NCBI GenBank assembly: GCA_023227685.1
Contig: JALNVG010000122.1
Location: 1 to 7,427 of the forward strand
DNA length: 7,427 bases
DNA from: Bacteroidaceae bacterium
GTDB lineage: Bacteria; Bacteroidota; Bacteroidia; Bacteroidales; Bacteroidaceae
Direction: 5' to 3'
Position 1 is the stretch's first letter, and each line of letters starts with the position of its first letter. The notes beneath the pieces were generated by a model. That model had not been told where the DNA came from. It made no database searches and saw nothing but the letters and a program-made list of their open reading frames with translations. Shown piece by piece: positions 1 through 5,954 of this stretch. The position numbers were made by a program, and so were the translations under genes.

Positions 1-732
1 ATCGTTTTAAATGGTGCCATAGCAGAACAGTTAAAACTGTTCAAGGCAGATGTGGATGAATTGATTGAAAAAGGTGAACCGAAGATTTCGGCTATCATTG
101 ATATTATTCGCAAATATATCAAGTTGAGCAAACCTATTCATTTTGATGGCAACGGCTATAGCGACGAATGGGTAGCAGAAGCCAAAAAACGTGGCCTTGA
201 TTGCGAAACAAGTGTTCCTGTCATCTTCGACAACTATTTGAAAGCTAGTAGCATAAAAATGTTTGAGTCGACCAATATCATGACAGAAAAAGAACTTGAG
301 GCTCGTAATGAAGTTAAATGGGAAACCTACACGAAGAAAATTCAGATCGAAGCCCGTGTATTCGGTGATTTAGTCATGAATCATATCATTCCTATCGCTA
401 AGAAATATCAGACAACATTAGTGGATAATGTTTATAAGATGAATGGAATCTTCCCTGCTGAAGAAGCTCAGAAACTATGTTCTAACGATAGAGATCTGAT
501 TAAAGAGATAGAAGCACACACCGTTTTCATTAAGGATCACACTTACACGATGATCGAAGCCCGCAAGGTGGCAAACAAACTTGAAGATGCCCGTGCAAAA
601 GCCGTTGCTTATCATGACACGGTTGCACCTGCTCTTGATGAAATTCGCTATCATATCGACAAGCTCGAATTGATTGTAGATGATGAAATGTGGACTCTTC
701 CAAAATACAGAGAGTTGCTTTTTATCAGATAA
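1..732 (+). CDS. glnN: Type III glutamine synthetase (GlnN), C-terminal part; 5' end outside window
   Basis: The reading frame is open from base 1 and ends with TAA at 730-732, giving 243 residues of a protein that in this family is about 730 residues long. Glutamine synthetase makes glutamine from glutamate, ammonium and ATP in the cytoplasm. Type III enzymes are large, were first described in Bacteroides fragilis, and differ from GlnA. The retained part begins at LNGAIAEQLKLFK, carries the GNGYSDEW motif (about residues 52-59) and the alternating helical region of the GSIII-specific C-terminal domain, and ends in WTLPKYRELLF, typical of the family. The catalytic core lies upstream and cannot be judged. 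The GTG at 52 is internal and not a start. The gene is followed by two hairpins and then by the ammonium channel gene on the same strand, so the neighbourhood is devoted to ammonium assimilation. Confidence in the family is high. Confidence 0.95.
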   Translation: MVLNGAIAEQLKLFKADVDELIEKGEPKISAIIDIIRKYIKLSKPIHFDGNGYSDEWVAEAKKRGLDCETSVPVIFDNYLKASSIKMFESTNIMTEKELEARNEVKWETYTKKIQIEARVFGDLVMNHIIPIAKKYQTTLVDNVYKMNGIFPAEEAQKLCSNDRDLIKEIEAHTVFIKDHTYTMIEARKVANKLEDARAKAVAYHDTVAPALDEIRYHIDKLELIVDDEMWTLPKYRELLFIR

Positions 733-742
733 TATAAAAGAA

Positions 743-771
743 AAAGGGAATAGAGACTATCTATTTCTTTT
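743..771 (+). terminator. AU-rich hairpin just after glnN
   Basis: An 11-bp stem (743-753 with 761-771, including two G-T wobbles) closes a 7-base loop, 10 bases past the glnN stop codon. It has no clean T-run after it, so it is probably a 3'-end stabilising structure or a weak helper of the terminator downstream rather than a terminator itself. The call rests on sequence alone. Confidence 0.3.
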
Positions 772-790
772 GTTGGTTGTTTTAAGTTTC

Positions 791-830
791 AAGAGGAGGG
801 GTACCGTGAGGTAGTCCTCTTCTTTTTTTT
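791..830 (+). terminator. Rho-independent terminator of glnN
   Basis: AAGAGGA (791-797) pairs with TCCTCTT (815-821). Inside it TACC (802-805) pairs with GGTA (810-813) across a GTGA loop, which is a GNRA-type tetraloop. The two stems are separated by an asymmetric internal loop (GGGG against G). An eight-T run (823-830) follows directly. An alternative pairing of GAGG (808-811) with CCTC (816-819) competes. The position, about 60 bases after the glnN stop and before the amt promoter, suggests that glnN and amt are mainly separate transcripts. Confidence 0.75.
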
Positions 831-888
831 ATTTACGTAAGTTTATGTCACAATTTCAAATAAAAACATTAAAAAAAGACACAGTAAA

Positions 889-920
889 TTAGTTTATAAT
901 ATCAATATGTATTATATTTG
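889..920 (+). promoter_or_regulatory. Bacteroidetes-type promoter for amt
   Basis: TATATTTG at 913-920 matches the Bacteroidetes -7 consensus TAnnTTTG exactly. TTAG at 889-892, 20 bases upstream, is a one-mismatch version of the -33 TTTG box. Transcription would begin near 927, giving a leader of about 75 bases that is rich in A and has no Shine-Dalgarno sequence. The consensus is established knowledge; use of this site is inferred. Confidence 0.65.
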
Positions 921-986
921 CAGCGTTTAATAAACAAAAAGGAAATTCAATCAATTAAAATAAAACAAAACAACTAACAGAAAAAA

Positions 987-1004
987 ATGATTATTAAACT
1001 ATGA
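987..1004 (+). other. Five-codon leader mini-ORF overlapping the amt start
   Basis: ATG at 987 opens a reading frame encoding MIIKL whose TGA stop (1002-1004) overlaps the amt ATG (1001-1003) in an ATGA arrangement. It sits in the A-rich leader, well placed for a ribosome to terminate and restart on amt. It may be chance in an AT-rich leader. Only conservation in related genomes or ribosome profiling could decide. Confidence 0.25.
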
Positions 1005-2329
1005 TACCGTATTATTTAAAAAGGATTCTTACAACACTGCTCATTACGATAGCAGTACCTACTATTGCAATGGCACAAAGTGCACCAACTGTCCTCAATA
1101 CCGGCAACACAGCTTGGGTATTAGTAGCAACGATTCTTGTCATGTTTATGACCATTCCCGGTTTAGCTTTGTTTTATGGAGGTTTGGTAAAACAAAAGAA
1201 TATATTAAGTATTCTCATGCAATGTATGATGTGTGTTGCCGTAATAAGCGTACTTTGGTTTGCGTTCGGTTACAGTTTCGTCTTTGGCACAGGGTTTGCA
1301 AAATCAGGCAATCCACTCGCTTTTGTGATAGGCGGATTCGACAAAGTATTCATGAACGGAATAACAATCAATACATTAACCGTTGGCAACATCCCTGAGA
1401 TTTTGTTTGCCCTATTTCAATGTATGTTTGCCGTTATCACTCCTGCCCTAATAGTCGGAGCATTTGCTGAAAGAATGAAATTCTCGGGTTTCTTAATGTT
1501 CACCATCTTATGGTCCATCTTCGTGTATGACCCTATGGCCCATTGGGTTTGGGGCGGTGGTTGGATACAACAAATGGGAGCGATAGACTTTGCCGGTGGC
1601 ACAGTAGTTCACGTCAACGCCGGTGTGTCAGCTCTTGTTGTAGCTATCATGCTGGGAAAACGAATGGATTATAAATCAGGACGCCCTATAACACCGCATA
1701 ATATACCTTTTGTATTCATGGGAGCCGCCTTTCTTTGGATAGGATGGTTTGGCTTTAATGCAGGAAGCGGACTCTCTGCCAACGGTCTGGATGCCAACGC
1801 TTTCATGGTAACGCACCTCTCTACTTGCGTAGCAGCTCTCACCTGGATGTTTATAGATTGGATCTTTAATAAAAAGCCAACTACTGTTGGCGTTTGCACA
1901 GGAGCTGTGGCCGGATTGGTATCAATCACCCCTGCAGCCGGTTCAGTCAACATACTCGGGGCTTTCTGCATCGGTGCCGTCGCATCAGCCGTATGTTTTT
2001 TTATGGTAGCAATTATTAAAAACAAATTAAAATATGATGACACCCTTGACGCTTTCGGCGTACATGGTGTAGGAGGTATCGTCGGATCCATACTCACCGG
2101 CGTATTTGCTTCAAAAGCTATTACAGGCTCCGCACAAGGAGCTCTTTATGGCGATTGGCATCAATTATGGGTACAAATCATTGTCACTCTATTCACTATA
2201 GCCTATAGTGCCATCTGGACTTATATTTTATTTACCATTGTAAATAAAACCATTGGAATAAGAGTAAATAAACGTGAAGAAGAAGAAGGACTCGATGTAT
2301 ATGAGCATGGAGAATCGGCCTATAACTAA
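1001..2329 (+). CDS. amt: Ammonium transporter (Amt family)
   Basis: This 442-residue inner-membrane channel conducts ammonium into the cytoplasm, probably for use by glutamine synthetase encoded just upstream. Residues 1-25 look like a cleavable signal peptide ending in AMA-Q, as in several bacterial Amt proteins, followed by about 11 hydrophobic segments. By comparison with E. coli AmtB, the twin pore histidines are present: H204 in GGTVVHVNAG and H355 in FGVHGVGG. So are D196, the likely Phe gate residues F143 and F252, and the ligand-site W184 and S256. The cytoplasmic tail keeps the family's GLDxxxHGExAY pattern (GLDVYEHGESAY), which in other Amt proteins contacts the PII protein GlnK, yet no glnK lies in the window. 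The start at 1001 is the only one possible because a TAA precedes it in frame at 995. The gene has its own promoter and ends at a strong hairpin. Nitrogen limitation is the expected inducer, but no such operator could be identified. Confidence 0.95.
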   Translation: MIPYYLKRILTTLLITIAVPTIAMAQSAPTVLNTGNTAWVLVATILVMFMTIPGLALFYGGLVKQKNILSILMQCMMCVAVISVLWFAFGYSFVFGTGFAKSGNPLAFVIGGFDKVFMNGITINTLTVGNIPEILFALFQCMFAVITPALIVGAFAERMKFSGFLMFTILWSIFVYDPMAHWVWGGGWIQQMGAIDFAGGTVVHVNAGVSALVVAIMLGKRMDYKSGRPITPHNIPFVFMGAAFLWIGWFGFNAGSGLSANGLDANAFMVTHLSTCVAALTWMFIDWIFNKKPTTVGVCTGAVAGLVSITPAAGSVNILGAFCIGAVASAVCFFMVAIIKNKLKYDDTLDAFGVHGVGGIVGSILTGVFASKAITGSAQGALYGDWHQLWVQIIVTLFTIAYSAIWTYILFTIVNKTIGIRVNKREEEEGLDVYEHGESAYN

Positions 2330-2350
2330 GAAATAATTGTTCTAAATTTG

Positions 2351-2396
2351 AAAAGACGAGAATTATCCCGCATATGCGGCAATCCTCGTCTTTTTT
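2351..2396. terminator. Bidirectional terminator between amt and the HdeD-like gene
   Basis: AAAAGACGAG (2351-2360) pairs perfectly with CTCGTCTTTT (2385-2394). Further pairing at 2362-2364/2381-2383 leads to an inner perfect palindrome CCGCATATGCGG (2368-2379). On the plus strand the stem runs into six T (2391-2396), and on the minus strand into TTTTCAAATTT. It sits between two convergent genes, 22 bases past the amt stop and about 20 bases past the stop of the minus-strand gene, so it can serve both. Confidence 0.85.
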
Positions 2397-2417
2397 ATAT
2401 TATACTCGCAAAAAACT

Positions 2418-3104
2418 TTAGGGCTTTTCAACATCATTCTCATGACTTTCATCTGTCTTACCGCTATCCTCTTTCGCTTCATCCGGTTCAACAGATGAGG
2501 ATTGTTCTTCGGTCTTTGTTTCATTCTCAATTATTACAGCATCCTCGGCATCTGCTTTCAGCGATTCATCTTCTACTTTATCAACGGGACGCAAACGCAT
2601 GAAAGAAGCCCAAATCAATAATTCATACGCCGCATAGACAAGACACATCACACCAAAAGCAATAAAAATCATATCCCTTATTTGCTCTGTTTTAAATAAG
2701 CAAAAGATAGACACAATCAGCAACAACAAAGGCGCGATAAAAAAGCCGAACGGAACCTTCATCCAACCACGAGCTTTGATAAGTGAGGAAATTTGCTGCA
2801 CACCGGCCATAGCCAGGAAGAAACCTAATACAAAAATTGTGGCATTAGCAAAAAAGTCCGGCTTTACAATCAAGCATATGCCAAGTAATGTACAAGCTAT
2901 ACCACCAAATGGGAACCTCCGACGACTAAACAAACTTAATCTCGGTGTCATATAACTAATGAGAGAGAGCAACCCGGGTATCAAAAATAAGATACCGATA
3001 GTAATAACCAAATATCCTACGGCATCACCGGGCCAGATGACAAGAACTAATCCAAGAACTACAGCCATCAGAATACGCAAAAACGAAGAGTTGATTTTTT
3101 TCAT
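2418..3104 (-). CDS. HdeD/DUF308-family membrane protein with acidic C-terminal tail
   Basis: This 228-residue protein has about six hydrophobic segments (approximately 9-25, 29-52, 66-81, 86-108, 116-137 and 142-167). They have the short paired-helix look of the HdeD/DUF308 family, including the WPGDAVGYLVITIGILFLI stretch after helix one and a second, similar GIxLIVKPDFF turn. E. coli HdeD is linked to acid resistance at high cell density; for most members the role is unknown, and none is claimed here. Residues about 172-228 form a hydrophilic, strongly acidic tail rich in Glu, Asp, Ser and Lys that is probably disordered. The gene follows the sugar kinase on the same strand, with 112 bases between. 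No perfect promoter is visible there; GATATTTG (minus strand, 3162-3155) misses the -7 consensus by one base. Co-transcription with the kinase is possible. Confidence 0.8.
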   Translation of the reverse strand: MKKINSSFLRILMAVVLGLVLVIWPGDAVGYLVITIGILFLIPGLLSLISYMTPRLSLFSRRRFPFGGIACTLLGICLIVKPDFFANATIFVLGFFLAMAGVQQISSLIKARGWMKVPFGFFIAPLLLLIVSIFCLFKTEQIRDMIFIAFGVMCLVYAAYELLIWASFMRLRPVDKVEDESLKADAEDAVIIENETKTEEQSSSVEPDEAKEDSGKTDESHENDVEKP

Positions 3105-3216
3105 TTTCTTATTTTTATTTATGGTTCACCTAATCATTCAAAAGAAAATTTCATCAAATATCTTATCCTGAAGTATCTGATAGAAGCTCCGTCATTCAGC
3201 ATTCTTTCTGTCTAAA

Positions 3217-4257
3217 TTAGCGTTGCACTTTACCGGTATCTCCCCCATCCATCAAAGCTGTCACTTCATCCACAGAGGCCAAATTAAAATCGCCTGTGAA
3301 AGTATTTTTCATTGCTGAAGCTGCTAGAGCAAAATCAAGAGCTTTCTGATCATTTCCGGGATAAAAATGAAGACCGGCTATTAATCCTCCACAAAAGGCA
3401 TCACCTGTACCCACACAATCGACAACAGGGTTTACATCATAGATCTGTGTATGTTTTAATGAATCATCAGAATATAAAACGCCAGCTAATGTATGATGAT
3501 TTGACGTAATGGTATTTCTTAATTCAAGAAAAAACTTTTTACAATGAGGGACTATTGTCTTCAACTGTTTTCCGTATTGTTCGAAACCGTCCAGATCAAG
3601 TTTATATGAAGCATCCAAAGCTTCAAAGCCCACAGGTTTAACACCTAAAATTGCCTCGTATTCGGGTTCGGCACCAAAAAGGACATGACTATAATTCACC
3701 AGAGGTATCATCACATCGGAAGCCTTACGTCCATAGTTCCATAAATTCTTTCTGTAATTCAAATCACAGGAAATGGTAAGTCCCATACTATCAGCTATCT
3801 TTATAGCCTCCAAACATGTATCTGCAGCAGACTGCGAAATAGCGGCCGCTACACCTGACCAATGAAACCAACCAGCGTCTTTAAAGATGGAACGCCAATC
3901 TATCATACCCGGTTCCAGGGTTGAACATGCAGAATCAGTACGATCATATACAACAGTGGAATTTCTGAAAGCCGCACCCGACTCCATAAAATAAATTCCC
4001 ATTCGATGACCGCCGATCACTATACCATCAGTACACAAGCCATGCGAACGAAAATCTTTCAAACATGCTTTAGCAATAGCGTTATCAGGCAATCGAGTAA
4101 CAAACTCGGAAGGTAAACCGAAATTGGCCAGCGAAGCAGCAACATTTAATTCACTTCCTCCATATGTAGCTGTATATTCCGATGCCTGGGAGAATCGCAA
4201 ATTCTCCGGAGCACTCAACCTTAATAATGCTTCTCCAAAAGTTACAACCTTTTTCAT
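3217..4257 (-). CDS. kdgK: PfkB-family sugar kinase, probable 2-dehydro-3-deoxygluconokinase
   Basis: This 346-residue cytoplasmic kinase most resembles KdgK, which phosphorylates 2-keto-3-deoxygluconate to KDPG in uronate and Entner-Doudoroff metabolism. Visible are the N-terminal VVTFGEALLRL strand, the substrate-side GGSELNVAASLANFG motif (33-47), YDRTDSA (104-110), DLNYRKNLW (165-173) and the C-terminal PfkB signature DCVGTGDAFCGG (280-291), with D286 as the expected catalytic base and GTG as the anion hole. The end GDF...SVDEV...GKVQR is typical of the Bacteroides/Firmicutes KdgK subfamily. The usual Asn of the NxxE-like metal motif appears replaced: VLFGAEPEYE (192-201) has Ala where NEE(D/E) is expected. 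No KDPG aldolase gene is adjacent, so the exact substrate is uncertain and a related ketose or aldonate is possible. The gene is transcribed from its own promoter, which has a palindrome beside it. The ATG lies at 4257-4255. Confidence 0.8.
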   Translation of the reverse strand: MKKVVTFGEALLRLSAPENLRFSQASEYTATYGGSELNVAASLANFGLPSEFVTRLPDNAIAKACLKDFRSHGLCTDGIVIGGHRMGIYFMESGAAFRNSTVVYDRTDSACSTLEPGMIDWRSIFKDAGWFHWSGVAAAISQSAADTCLEAIKIADSMGLTISCDLNYRKNLWNYGRKASDVMIPLVNYSHVLFGAEPEYEAILGVKPVGFEALDASYKLDLDGFEQYGKQLKTIVPHCKKFFLELRNTITSNHHTLAGVLYSDDSLKHTQIYDVNPVVDCVGTGDAFCGGLIAGLHFYPGNDQKALDFALAASAMKNTFTGDFNLASVDEVTALMDGGDTGKVQR

Positions 4258-4300
4258 TTCTATTTTTTTCTTTCTATATTTATCAAAGACCTTTACTTTG

Positions 4301-4333
4301 CAAATTTAGCATAACATCTCGGAATATAATAAA
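4301..4333 (-). promoter_or_regulatory. Promoter of the KdgK-like gene
   Basis: Read on the minus strand, TAAATTTG (4308-4301) is a perfect TAnnTTTG -7 box. TTTA (4333-4330), 21 bases further upstream, is a near match to the -33 TTTG box. The leader to the ATG would be about 35 bases. The -33 region overlaps the inverted repeat at 4329-4351, so a protein bound there could block this promoter. Confidence 0.6.
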
Positions 4334-4351
4334 CTTTTTAATAAAGTTTAT
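4329..4351. repeat. 23-bp near-palindrome, candidate operator
   Basis: ATAAACTTT (4329-4337) is repeated inverted as AAAGTTTAT (4343-4351) around a 5-base TTAAT spacer. All nine pairs match. It lies in the divergent intergenic region, over the -33 side of the kinase promoter and about 75 bases upstream of the S41 promoter. The geometry suits a dimeric regulator. An AT-rich chance repeat cannot be excluded. No T-run or gene end suggests a terminator here. Confidence 0.45.
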
Positions 4352-4427
4352 GCCAATCCATAAGTAAAAGATAACTAATTACTCGCATTTTTACGCCAGA
4401 GATGAGGGATATGAATAAACTATTGCG

Positions 4428-4435
4428 TATTTTTG
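4428..4435 (+). promoter_or_regulatory. -7 box of the S41-family lipoprotein gene
   Basis: TATTTTTG matches TAnnTTTG exactly. No convincing TTTG -33 box is found 19-21 bases upstream. Transcription would start near 4442, which rules out translation from the TTG at 4433 and leaves a very short leader before the ATG codons at 4448 and 4460. Confidence 0.5.
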
Positions 4436-4459
4436 CAAATAGATGAAATGAAAAGATCA

Positions 4460-5854
4460 ATGAAACAAAATAACATACTCATCTTGCCACTTGTTGCCCT
4501 CATCTTTGCAGGCAGTTTTTTTTCCTGCGGTGAGGATAGATGGAGTGAATACAAAGAAAGGACAGCTCTTGATGTCTGGATAGACAGTGTGATGCGAATA
4601 AATTATCTCTATTACAACGAGATACCCAAAAGTAACAGGCTGAATTATTTTAAAAGTCCGGCAACTTTTCTCAGTTCTCTCTTATCAAGTTCAGACAGTT
4701 ATTCATTTGCTGATTCGATTCTTGACGAACCCCTAGCGACCTACGGATTTGACTATTCTCTTACCTTAAATAAAGAAAGTACGGCATATGATGCACTCAT
4801 TACATATGTCATACCCTCTTCACCTGCTGATAATGCGGGACTTAAACGAGGTGAATGGATTATGAAGATAGACACAACGTACATAACTAAAAGCAATGCA
4901 AGCACATTGTTGGGAGAAACAAATGCGCTTAAGGCAACGATAGGCACTTATCAGCAAGTCATTAACGAGGATAATGATACTACTTATGAAGTAGTTGCCG
5001 ACCACGTACTGAATATAGGTCAGGCAACATCCATAGCAGACGATCCGATACATTATCATACCATACTTACATTAAATGACGGTAGCAAAGTGGGCTATCT
5101 GGTGTATAATAGTTTTACAGCCGGTACAAACACAAGCCCTGAGAAATATAATGACGAAATACGTGCAATTTCAAACACCTTCAGCAATGCAGGTATTAAA
5201 TCTCTTATCCTTGATTTACGTTATAATGAAGGTGGAAGCATTGCTTGCGCCCAATTTCTGTCCACCCTACTCGTTCCATCAAATTACCTGGATGAAACCA
5301 TGGCCACATTACGCTATAATGACCAGATAGCAGCCGAACGAGACACAACACTAACTTTCAACAGCAACCTAATCGGCACCGGCAAGAATTTGGATCTTTC
5401 AACCCTTGTTTTCATTACCACAGGCACCACATCCGGAGCAGGCGAGATGGTCATGAACTGTTTAAACGGAAAGATCAACACCATGTACACGGTGGGAAGT
5501 ACCACCGCAGGACAAAATGTGGGTACCGAATGCATTGAAAACAAAGCAGCCCGATGGACCATAAACCCTGTTGTCTGCACGGTCTATAATTCAAGTGAAA
5601 GTACACAATCGGGAGGATTTAAGCCCACAACTTCTGTTGTTGAGACTACAGACTATCAAACTTATCTTCCGTTCGGAAATACTAAAGAAACATTGTTAAG
5701 TGCCGCCATTGACTTGCTTACAAACAAGAAGAGCCAGGCTTCTAACGCTACTAAAAACGCCTCATCAGTTAAAAGTTCTGCAAAGATGCATACAATAAGA
5801 TCCGTAAGAAGTGCCAATAGTAGAAAATTTATTGGAGGATTAAGAGTTAAATAG
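4460..5854 (+). CDS. S41-family (C-terminal processing protease-like) lipoprotein, catalytic residues apparently missing
   Basis: The protein has 464 residues from ATG 4460; ATG 4448 would add four. The 4460 start gives a compact lipoprotein signal, MKQNNILILPLVALIFAG, with a lipobox FFSC and lipidated C23. The GED after it resembles the acidic signals that send Bacteroidetes lipoproteins to the cell surface. Residues about 40-95 are the N-terminal helical domain (YYNEIP, FLSSLLSSSDSYSF). About 96-150 form a PDZ-like domain with SPADNAGLKRGE (121-132). The S41 core follows, with VGYLVYNSF (211-219) and DLRYNEGG (252-259). Aligned by eye to E. coli Tsp, the SASE nucleophile motif is GAGE (326-329), so Ser is Gly, and the GK general base is GQ (Q352), so Lys is Gln. 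The C-terminal 40 residues are a basic, Ser/Asn-rich tail. It may be a non-proteolytic binding protein. An active variant using S325 is the alternative, though the missing Lys argues against it. Confidence 0.85.
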   Translation: MKQNNILILPLVALIFAGSFFSCGEDRWSEYKERTALDVWIDSVMRINYLYYNEIPKSNRLNYFKSPATFLSSLLSSSDSYSFADSILDEPLATYGFDYSLTLNKESTAYDALITYVIPSSPADNAGLKRGEWIMKIDTTYITKSNASTLLGETNALKATIGTYQQVINEDNDTTYEVVADHVLNIGQATSIADDPIHYHTILTLNDGSKVGYLVYNSFTAGTNTSPEKYNDEIRAISNTFSNAGIKSLILDLRYNEGGSIACAQFLSTLLVPSNYLDETMATLRYNDQIAAERDTTLTFNSNLIGTGKNLDLSTLVFITTGTTSGAGEMVMNCLNGKINTMYTVGSTTAGQNVGTECIENKAARWTINPVVCTVYNSSESTQSGGFKPTTSVVETTDYQTYLPFGNTKETLLSAAIDLLTNKKSQASNATKNASSVKSSAKMHTIRSVRSANSRKFIGGLRVK

Positions 5855-5910
5855 CTCATCATTCCATCAAAAAAAGGAGAAAAAAAATAACACATTCCAC
5901 TTTTTTTTAA

Positions 5911-5924
5911 TATTTTTGCAGCGT
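5911..5924 (+). promoter_or_regulatory. Promoter -7 box for the glycosylphosphotransferase
   Basis: TATTTTTG (5911-5918) is an exact TAnnTTTG match. It continues as CAGCGT, giving the ten bases TTTGCAGCGT, the same as at the amt promoter (917-926). No clear -33 TTTG box is seen; a T-run lies at 5901-5908. Transcription would begin about 30 bases before the ATG at 5955, so this gene can be expressed independently of the S41 gene. Confidence 0.55.
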
Positions 5925-5954
5925 GTTAACTACTAGACAATAACAAAAGTAAGA

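Noticed and set aside
833..864. TTACGTAA palindrome (833-840) and TTTAT...ATAAA arms (842-864) upstream of amt as possible operators
   Set aside because: Both are short and AT-rich, do not match a regulator site I can name, and lie well upstream of the -33 box. Chance is the simpler explanation.
1669..2097. A 142-codon open frame antisense to amt
   Set aside because: It lies wholly inside a strongly supported gene. It has Pro/Ala/Thr-rich composition typical of the reverse frame of a membrane protein, and has no promoter of its own.
2348..2602. Plus-strand open frame overlapping the amt terminator and the HdeD-like gene
   Set aside because: It begins at the terminator hairpin and runs antisense to the acidic tail. 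Its His/Leu/Arg-rich product has no recognisable features.
3105..3216. Searched the gap between the kinase and the HdeD-like gene for a terminator or separate promoter
   Set aside because: Only a 5-bp CTGAA/TTCAG repeat and a one-mismatch -7 box are present. Neither is strong enough to call as a feature.
4402..4446. A 14-codon ORF (MRDMNKLLRIF...) ahead of the S41 gene, possibly a leader peptide
   Set aside because: It begins upstream of the predicted transcription start and covers the -7 box, so it would not be translated from that promoter.
5869..5908. A-run and T-run around GGA...TCC after the S41 gene, resembling a terminator
   Set aside because: The stem is almost wholly A-T with only GGA/TCC as a core and a 17-base loop, so it would be unstable. 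It more likely reflects homopolymer runs next to the promoter.
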